Made by a program: the position numbers and the translations under genes
Part shown: positions 59,389-64,000 of the stretch, piece after piece
Layout: the number at the start of each line of letters is the position of its first letter
Position numbering within the stretch: the stretch's first letter is position 1
The notes under the pieces: model-generated
Databases searched by the model: none
The model's input: the letters and a program-made list of their open reading frames with translations, nothing else
Told to the model about the DNA's origin: nothing
Source: Metarhizobium sp964253915
Lineage (GTDB): Bacteria; Pseudomonadota; Alphaproteobacteria; Rhizobiales; Rhizobiaceae
Length of the DNA: 64,000 nt
Direction of reading: 5' to 3'
NCBI RefSeq assembly: GCF_964253915.1
Contig: NZ_CAXUSG020000009.1
Span: 169,811-233,810 of the forward strand

Positions 59389-60618
59389 ATGCAGAATGAC
59401 GACGAGAAACAGACGAGATGGTGGGGGTGGGGCGTGGTTGCCTCATTCGTCGTTCATACCGTTCTGGCCGCTCTTCTGATCTTCGGTTTTCCCGTAACGC
59501 TGCCCGAACCGCAAAAGGAGGACAGCGTCTCCGTCGATATCGTCGAGCCGCCGCCAGAAAAGGCGAAAGATGAGGCGAAGCCGACCGAGAAGAAGGACGA
59601 GGCGGCCCAACCTCCGGAAAAACAGGCGCGCATGACACCGGCCGAGAAGCAGCCGGTCGAGGATGCCAAGGATGCGGCATCGGGTGCCGCACCGCCGACC
59701 GAAGAGCAGCAGGCCTTCGAATCCGTGCCGCAGGCATCCGAAGAGGCGAAGGATACGTCAAAGCCCGAGGAGACGGCCGACAGCAAGACCGATGACAAGC
59801 CGACAAGGGCTGAAGCGAAACCCGCCGAGGTTTCCCAGCGGCAGATGACCGAGGTGGACAAGAACGCGCTTCGGGAAGCCATGCGCCAAGCTGCCGATCA
59901 GGAAAAAGCCGCCGAACAACAGCGTGCAGCCGAAGAGGCAAAGGCGGCGGAGCAGAAGCTGGCGGCGGAGAAAAAGGCAGCAGAGCAGAAGAAAGCTGAA
60001 GCTGCGGCGATCCTGGCGGCGCAGCAGGCCGCCGAGGAAAAGGCTGCCGAGGCGAAAGCGGAGCTTGCAAAGGAGCTGACGCAAACCGATCCGGCCGCAA
60101 AGACCGAAGGGGAGGCGGCGGCCGCAACAACGGCGACGGCTGAGACGCCAACCGCCGAGGTCGAGAAGAAGGCCGAACCAGAAAAGGCGTCGGCAACTTC
60201 CGGCGATCAGCCTGATGTGGCCGAGGTGATGCCTGACGATGCGACGTTCACGCGGGCAAAAACATTGTTTTCGAAGAACTCGCTGTCCGATCCGCGTGTC
60301 AAGAAAGCCCTCGGCAAACTGCCGCCCAATCGCCGGATTGTGCAGATCTGCACAATCGAGGCGTTGGAGCAGGTGAGGCACAATTCGCCGGATTCCGTTC
60401 CCGAGGGGATGGTGCCGTTTTCGGATCACGGCGGCCTGATTGCCGGGCCGAAGCTTTCGGCATCGGGCGGGGCGTTCTTCAGCGGCGGCAACTGGTACGC
60501 CATCGATTTCAGTTGCGAGACCAATGCCGAGGTGACGGAAATCACCGCGTTCCGTTTCGACCTCAAGGGCGCCATTCCGCGCAACGAGTGGAAGAGCCGC
60601 AAGCTGCCTGATCCATGA
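59389..60618 (+). CDS. TonB-like membrane-anchored DUF930 protein
   Basis: A 409-residue protein. One membrane helix near residues 14-36 (WGVVASFVVHTVLAALLIFGF) follows a short cytoplasmic tail. A long Pro/Glu/Lys/Ala-rich stalk of about 220 residues comes next, with AEEKAAEQ-like repeats as in TonB or TolA. The C-terminal DUF930 domain starts near 280 and has two conserved cysteines in RIVQICTIEALEQ and IDFSCETNAE. The stalk suggests it spans the periplasm. Its function is unknown. It may be cotranscribed after rpoD only by read-through. Confidence 0.8.
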   Translation: MQNDDEKQTRWWGWGVVASFVVHTVLAALLIFGFPVTLPEPQKEDSVSVDIVEPPPEKAKDEAKPTEKKDEAAQPPEKQARMTPAEKQPVEDAKDAASGAAPPTEEQQAFESVPQASEEAKDTSKPEETADSKTDDKPTRAEAKPAEVSQRQMTEVDKNALREAMRQAADQEKAAEQQRAAEEAKAAEQKLAAEKKAAEQKKAEAAAILAAQQAAEEKAAEAKAELAKELTQTDPAAKTEGEAAAATTATAETPTAEVEKKAEPEKASATSGDQPDVAEVMPDDATFTRAKTLFSKNSLSDPRVKKALGKLPPNRRIVQICTIEALEQVRHNSPDSVPEGMVPFSDHGGLIAGPKLSASGGAFFSGGNWYAIDFSCETNAEVTEITAFRFDLKGAIPRNEWKSRKLPDP

Positions 60619-60643
60619 AAAACGCCGGGGTTTCCCCCGGCGT
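60618..60643 (-). terminator. Terminator of the livJ/braC-like gene
   Basis: On the minus strand ACGCCGGGG and CCCCGGCGT form a perfect 9-bp stem with a 4-base loop, followed by TTTTT. It lies 30 bases after that gene's stop and touches the stop codon of the convergent DUF930 gene. Confidence 0.8.
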
Positions 60644-60672
60644 CGATGTTTCGAATGTGCGGTCGCTGTCGA

Positions 60673-61779
60673 TTATTCGGCAGCGACGATCTTGCCGCCT
60701 TCCCACTTGAACAGCGAGAAGCTCGGCGAGGTCAGGTCGCCGTTTTCGCCGTAGGTCAGGTTGCCGATGGCGGTGGTGACCGGCTCGCCGCTCTTCAGCG
60801 CCGTGGTAACGGCAGCTGCGTCTTCGGCGCTGCCGGCCTTCTCGATACCGGCCTTGATGACTTCGACAGCGGCATAGGCGTTCAGGGTGAAGGCTTCCGG
60901 CGGAATGCCGGCGGCTTCGAGAACCTTGACGGCATTGGCCGAGGCCGGGTTCTTCAGCGCGTCTGCGGCGTTGGTGAAGACCGTGCCGGCAGCTGCTTCC
61001 GTACCGATCGTCCAGAACTCGGTGTTGGACAGGCCTTCGCCGCCGATGATCAGCGCCTTGACGGAAACGTCCTGCAGCTGACGTGCCAGCAGGCCGCCTT
61101 CCGGATGATAACCGCCGAAATAGATGACCTCGGCGCCGAGATCCTTGAGGCGGGTGACGATGGCGCTGTAATCCTTTTCACCCGGGTTCAGGGCTTCGTA
61201 GATCACTTCGTTGACGCCACCGGCATTGAGGCCAGCCTTGAAGGCATCGGCCAGGCCCTTGCCGTAGGTGCCCTTGTCGTGCAGCACGGCGATCTTCTTG
61301 TCCTTGAGGTTCTTCAGGACGTAGTCGGCGGCAACGGCTGCCTGCTGGTCGTCACGGCCGCAGGTGCGCAGTACGTTGGTGAGGCCACGGTTGGTGAGAT
61401 CAGGAGCCGTGGCGGTCGGGGTGACCATCAGGACGCCGTTTTCGGCGAAGACGTCGGAGGCCGGAATGGCAACGCCCGAGGTAACCGGGCCGACAACGAA
61501 GCGGATGCCTTCGCCGACCAACTGGTTGGCCGCCGAAACGCCCTGCTTCGGTTCGCCGGCATCGTCGGCGATCTTCAGCACGACCTGCTCGCCCAGAATG
61601 CCGCCGTTCTTGTTGATCTCGGCAACGGCCGCTTCCGCGCCGTTCTTCACCTGCGCGCCGTAAGCGGCGACCGGACCGGTGACGGGGGCGACGAGGCCGA
61701 TGGTGATGTCCGCCTTGGCTGCCTGTGCAAACATCAGCGAGGCGGCGAAGGCGACGCTGGTCAGATACTTGAACTTCAT
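60673..61779 (-). CDS. livJ: Branched-chain amino acid ABC transporter substrate-binding protein
   Basis: A 368-residue periplasmic protein with a 23-residue signal peptide (AAKA-DI) and a Peripla_BP_6 two-lobe fold. ITIGLVAPVTGPVAAYGAQVKNGAEAAVAEIN opens the mature protein. VGPVTSGVAIPAS and TPTATAPDLTNRG contain the Ser/Thr residues that bind the amino acid. It resembles BraC/LivJ that deliver Leu, Ile, Val and other amino acids to the permease. The permease genes are not adjacent. The leader UAGGAGAAGAAAAUG has an AGGAGA site that could pair with the AbcR loop. Confidence 0.9.
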   Translation of the reverse strand: MKFKYLTSVAFAASLMFAQAAKADITIGLVAPVTGPVAAYGAQVKNGAEAAVAEINKNGGILGEQVVLKIADDAGEPKQGVSAANQLVGEGIRFVVGPVTSGVAIPASDVFAENGVLMVTPTATAPDLTNRGLTNVLRTCGRDDQQAAVAADYVLKNLKDKKIAVLHDKGTYGKGLADAFKAGLNAGGVNEVIYEALNPGEKDYSAIVTRLKDLGAEVIYFGGYHPEGGLLARQLQDVSVKALIIGGEGLSNTEFWTIGTEAAAGTVFTNAADALKNPASANAVKVLEAAGIPPEAFTLNAYAAVEVIKAGIEKAGSAEDAAAVTTALKSGEPVTTAIGNLTYGENGDLTSPSFSLFKWEGGKIVAAE

Positions 61780-62113
61780 TTTCTTCTCCTAGGATAAACC
61801 CGCTCTGCGGATTCGAACGATCGCCCGACAGCCGCCAGCCAAGATGGACCTGCCGAACAGACAGGCCCTGCGGACGCCGGGCTCAGGACCGATGAGCCGC
61901 CCGTGGACAGTTCCTGTCTCTCAAGGCGCTCAGCTGAATGGTTTAATAAAAAAGCCGCCCGGCATCTGCAAGAAAATAAGTCAGCCTGCACATTTTTATC
62001 GCATCTCTTGCGTTTTCATCCGCTTTCGGGGCGTTGCGGGACGGTGCAGGCCGATAAAAACCGAACTTTAAGATTTACCCTTTATCAATCTCTCGATGAA
62101 GAGAGGTTCAACG
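61780..62113. other. Divergent promoter region of livJ and the lipoprotein gene
   Basis: 334 bases without a gene. The part near 61940-62000 is AT-rich (TTAATAAAAAAG), and TTTAAGATTTACCC near 62068 may be a promoter for the plus-strand gene. No operator is clear. Confidence 0.4.
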
Positions 62114-62689
62114 ATGCGTATCGTGTTTGTCGTGGCACTTCTGTTGCTGGCCGGTTGCGCCTCGGCGCCGCGGGAAACCCGCAATGCCTGCGCCATTTTC
62201 GAGCAGCGGGACGGCTGGTTCAACAACTGGCGCCGCACGGCCAAGAGCGTCGAGCGGGAGTTCGGTGTGCCGGTTCCGATCCTGATGGCGACGATCTACA
62301 CCGAATCCGGTTTCCGCCCCTATGCCCGGCCGCCGCGCACCAAACTTCTGGGCTTCATTCCGTGGAAACGCCAGTCGTCCGCTTATGGCTACAGCCAGGC
62401 GCTCGACGGCACCTGGGAGCGCTACCAGCGCGAAACCGGCCGCTGGGCCGCACGGCGGACGAAATTTTCCGACGCCATCCATTTCATCGGCTGGTACCAT
62501 GCTCAGACCCATGAAAAGAACGGCATTGCCCGCAACGATGCCTACAACCTCTATCTCGCTTATTATTCCGGCCATGCCGGTTATTCCCGCGGGTCGTGGC
62601 GCTCGGATGCCGGGGTGCAGAAGGCTGCCCGCCGGACGACCAGCATTGCCATCAGCTATTCACGCCAGTTGCGCAACTGCCCGGATTGA
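62114..62689 (+). CDS. Lipoprotein with a lytic transglycosylase-like domain
   Basis: A 191-residue outer or inner membrane lipoprotein: the signal peptide ends in the lipobox LLAGC with lipidated Cys15. The mature part has VPVPILMATIYTESGFRPYARPP, an SLT-type motif with the catalytic Glu. AYGYSQALDGTWERY and ARNDAYNLYLAYYSGHAGY, which also belong to the muramidase fold, follow. It probably cuts peptidoglycan or holds a similar fold. The ATG at 62114 has GAGAGG upstream. It is convergent with an SDR gene. Confidence 0.85.
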   Translation: MRIVFVVALLLLAGCASAPRETRNACAIFEQRDGWFNNWRRTAKSVEREFGVPVPILMATIYTESGFRPYARPPRTKLLGFIPWKRQSSAYGYSQALDGTWERYQRETGRWAARRTKFSDAIHFIGWYHAQTHEKNGIARNDAYNLYLAYYSGHAGYSRGSWRSDAGVQKAARRTTSIAISYSRQLRNCPD

Positions 62690-62698
62690 CGGCGGCCT

Positions 62699-63682
62699 TC
62701 AGGCGACGGGGTAGGGGCCTTCGCTGAACACCGTGTCGTGATACCCCTTGCTGCCGACGGCACGGGCAAGCGGGCTGCGGAAATCCGTGCCCGCCTTCAG
62801 GCAGTCGAGCACGTGGGAAAAATCGTGGCGCGGGCGCCAGCCGAGGTCCTCGATGGCATGGCAGCTGACATAGACGCGATCCAGCGCCTGCGGCAGACGC
62901 CAACCCCTGGCGGCGAACAGCGCAGCACTTTCCGGAAAATGGCGTTCGACAACGGCTGCGGCATCGCTGCGAAGCTGCATCAGGTCGGCCCTGGAGAAGG
63001 GCGAAGGGGCGGAGATGATGTAGCGCCCGAAGCCGATCGCCGCCGCCCTGTCGATGGCCAGCAGATGCGCATCGACGATATCGGCAATATCGGCGCGGCG
63101 ATGCAGCAGTTCGTTGGCCTGGGCGTTTTCCGGTGTATGGAGCTGGCGCGCCTCGGCATCGTCATCGGCTTCGGGAAAGAAACGCGAGGTGCGCAGCACG
63201 ATGACCGGCAACCGGTGTTTTCGTGCGAAAAGTTCGCAAAGGCCTTCCGCCGCAATCTTGGTGACGCCGTAGATGTTTTTCGGCACAGGCATGACGTCTT
63301 CGGTAATCCATGCCGCCGGCTCGCCGGCAGCCGGTGACAGCGCGGCGCCAAAAGTGCTGGTCGTGCTGGTGAAGACGAAGGCGCCGACCCCGGCCGCTTT
63401 GGCTGCTTCGAGCAGAACGAGCGTGCCGGCAACATTCGTCTCGACGAAATCCTGATATCCGTGCGTGGCGACATGTGGCTTGTGCAATGTCGCGGCATGG
63501 ATGACCGCGGTGACGCCTGCCATGCAATCGGCAACGAAGGCAGTGTCGCCGATCGAGCCGACACGATCGGTAAATGGCGACGGCTTGATATCGATGCCGA
63601 TGGCGGCCCGGCCTTGAGCGGCAAGGCACCGTTTCAGCGCTTCGCCGAGATGACCGGCACTGCCGGTGACAAGAATGGTCAT
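62699..63682 (-). CDS. NAD-dependent epimerase/dehydratase family protein
   Basis: A 327-residue extended SDR. The cofactor motif is TGSAGHLG (6-13), with the Asp-Ile-Lys at the end of beta-2 suggesting NAD preference. TSTTSTFG and YGVTKIAAE supply the catalytic Ser/Thr, Tyr and Lys. The substrate, probably a nucleotide sugar or a similar polyol, cannot be told. It is transcribed alone on the minus strand, convergent with the lipoprotein gene 9 bases away. Confidence 0.85.
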   Translation of the reverse strand: MTILVTGSAGHLGEALKRCLAAQGRAAIGIDIKPSPFTDRVGSIGDTAFVADCMAGVTAVIHAATLHKPHVATHGYQDFVETNVAGTLVLLEAAKAAGVGAFVFTSTTSTFGAALSPAAGEPAAWITEDVMPVPKNIYGVTKIAAEGLCELFARKHRLPVIVLRTSRFFPEADDDAEARQLHTPENAQANELLHRRADIADIVDAHLLAIDRAAAIGFGRYIISAPSPFSRADLMQLRSDAAAVVERHFPESAALFAARGWRLPQALDRVYVSCHAIEDLGWRPRHDFSHVLDCLKAGTDFRSPLARAVGSKGYHDTVFSEGPYPVA

Positions 63683-63866
63683 GCTGACGTCTCCGCTTCC
63701 AGGGTGAGGGCGACCATAAGGTCGGGCGACTTATCTCAGAGCGCTGTTTTGACTCAGCGAGAGGTGGAGAATTTGTCCGTTAACGCCGGAATTTTTCTGC
63801 CTGCGTAGGTGTTCGATGCACACCTTCTCTATCACGAAATGGAAAAATTTTTGCGAGGAGGTATCT
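63683..63866. other. Intergenic stretch before the short frame at 63867
   Basis: 184 bases upstream of the SDR gene. TGGAAAAATTTTTGCG near 63840 is AT-rich. No operator or RNA gene is clear by eye. Confidence 0.35.
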
Positions 63867-63971
63867 ATGTTCCCTCGTATAGCCATTGCCCCCATGGCCA
63901 GCTACAGGTCTGGCATGTCGTCGCACTCGACCTTGGGTCTTGATAATTCTGCTCTGCCATCTTCAGAATGA
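63867..63971 (+). CDS. Short reading frame with a perfect ribosome site, possible leader peptide
   Basis: A 34-codon frame (ATG 63867, TGA 63969-63971) preceded by GAGGAGG 5 bases before the start. The predicted peptide is Ser/Met-rich and has no membrane helix or amino acid run typical of attenuator leaders. It may be a small protein or a leader for a gene beyond the right edge. Only the ribosome site supports it. Confidence 0.35.
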   Translation: MFPRIAIAPMASYRSGMSSHSTLGLDNSALPSSE

Positions 63972-64000
63972 CATGAACCACATAAGGGTGGGGTACAGGT

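Overview
The window looks like chromosomal DNA of an alphaproteobacterium of the family Rhizobiaceae (Rhizobium, Neorhizobium, Agrobacterium or Ensifer relatives). The evidence is the high G+C content, a BA14K-family protein, an OpgC-type glucan succinyltransferase and the order greA - lpsB/lpcC - lrp - trxB - lsrB/vtlR - AbcR sRNAs - arsR, which I recall from Sinorhizobium and Agrobacterium chromosomes. It also carries the carA - yqeY - dnaG and rpoD neighbourhood and typical rhizobial intergenic palindromes. I see no rRNA, tRNA, CRISPR array, insertion sequence or prophage. Most genes are housekeeping or ordinary accessory genes.

Layout. 1-8.2 kb: the end of a YbjN-like gene, proC, a CsaA-type tRNA-binding protein, a DUF1349 gene, a ROK-type kinase with permuted motif order, otsB, a MarR / response regulator / EnvZ-like kinase operon (PetP-PetR-like) and ilvE. 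8.2-14.7 kb: small envelope proteins, a metallo-beta-lactamase-fold hydrolase, a cold-shock protein, an isolated gene with a CNF-like Cys-His pair, and a Gram-negative sortase with its LPQTA substrate. 15-23.7 kb: aspartate aminotransferase, OpgC, a ChaA-type antiporter, LysR plus reductase, and an ArsR - Old Yellow Enzyme - APH-like operon. 23.8-24.4 kb: three tandem AbcR-type small RNA genes on the minus strand, each with its own promoter and terminator. 24.5-29 kb: lsrB, trxB, lrp, lpsB and greA. 29-34 kb: a secreted caspase-like protein, a radical SAM - UdgX DNA-repair pair and a 30-residue membrane peptide. 34-46.9 kb: carB, a PAP2 protein, a zinc metallopeptidase, a DsbA-like protein, a YeiH/YeiE-like pair, MFS and MATE exporters and carA. 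47-59.3 kb: yqeY, dnaG, recQ, a SPINDLY-type glycosyltransferase, kbl, tdh, a GFA-like protein and rpoD. 59.4-64 kb: a TonB-like DUF930 protein, a branched-chain amino acid binding protein, a lipoprotein muramidase and an SDR enzyme.

How parts work together. LsrB/VtlR is known to drive AbcR sRNAs, and these silence mRNAs of ABC-transporter binding proteins by pairing near their ribosome binding sites. The window contains the regulator, three sRNA copies and one plausible target (the livJ/braC-like gene). The radical SAM and UdgX genes overlap by 4 bp and are the best candidate for a poorly described DNA-repair system. The sortase and its LPXTG-like VIT/vWA substrate overlap and form a self-contained surface-anchoring unit. 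The most distinctive observations are the three-copy AbcR array with a compensatory base-pair change, the permuted ROK kinase, the CNF-like protein and the rSAM-UdgX pair.
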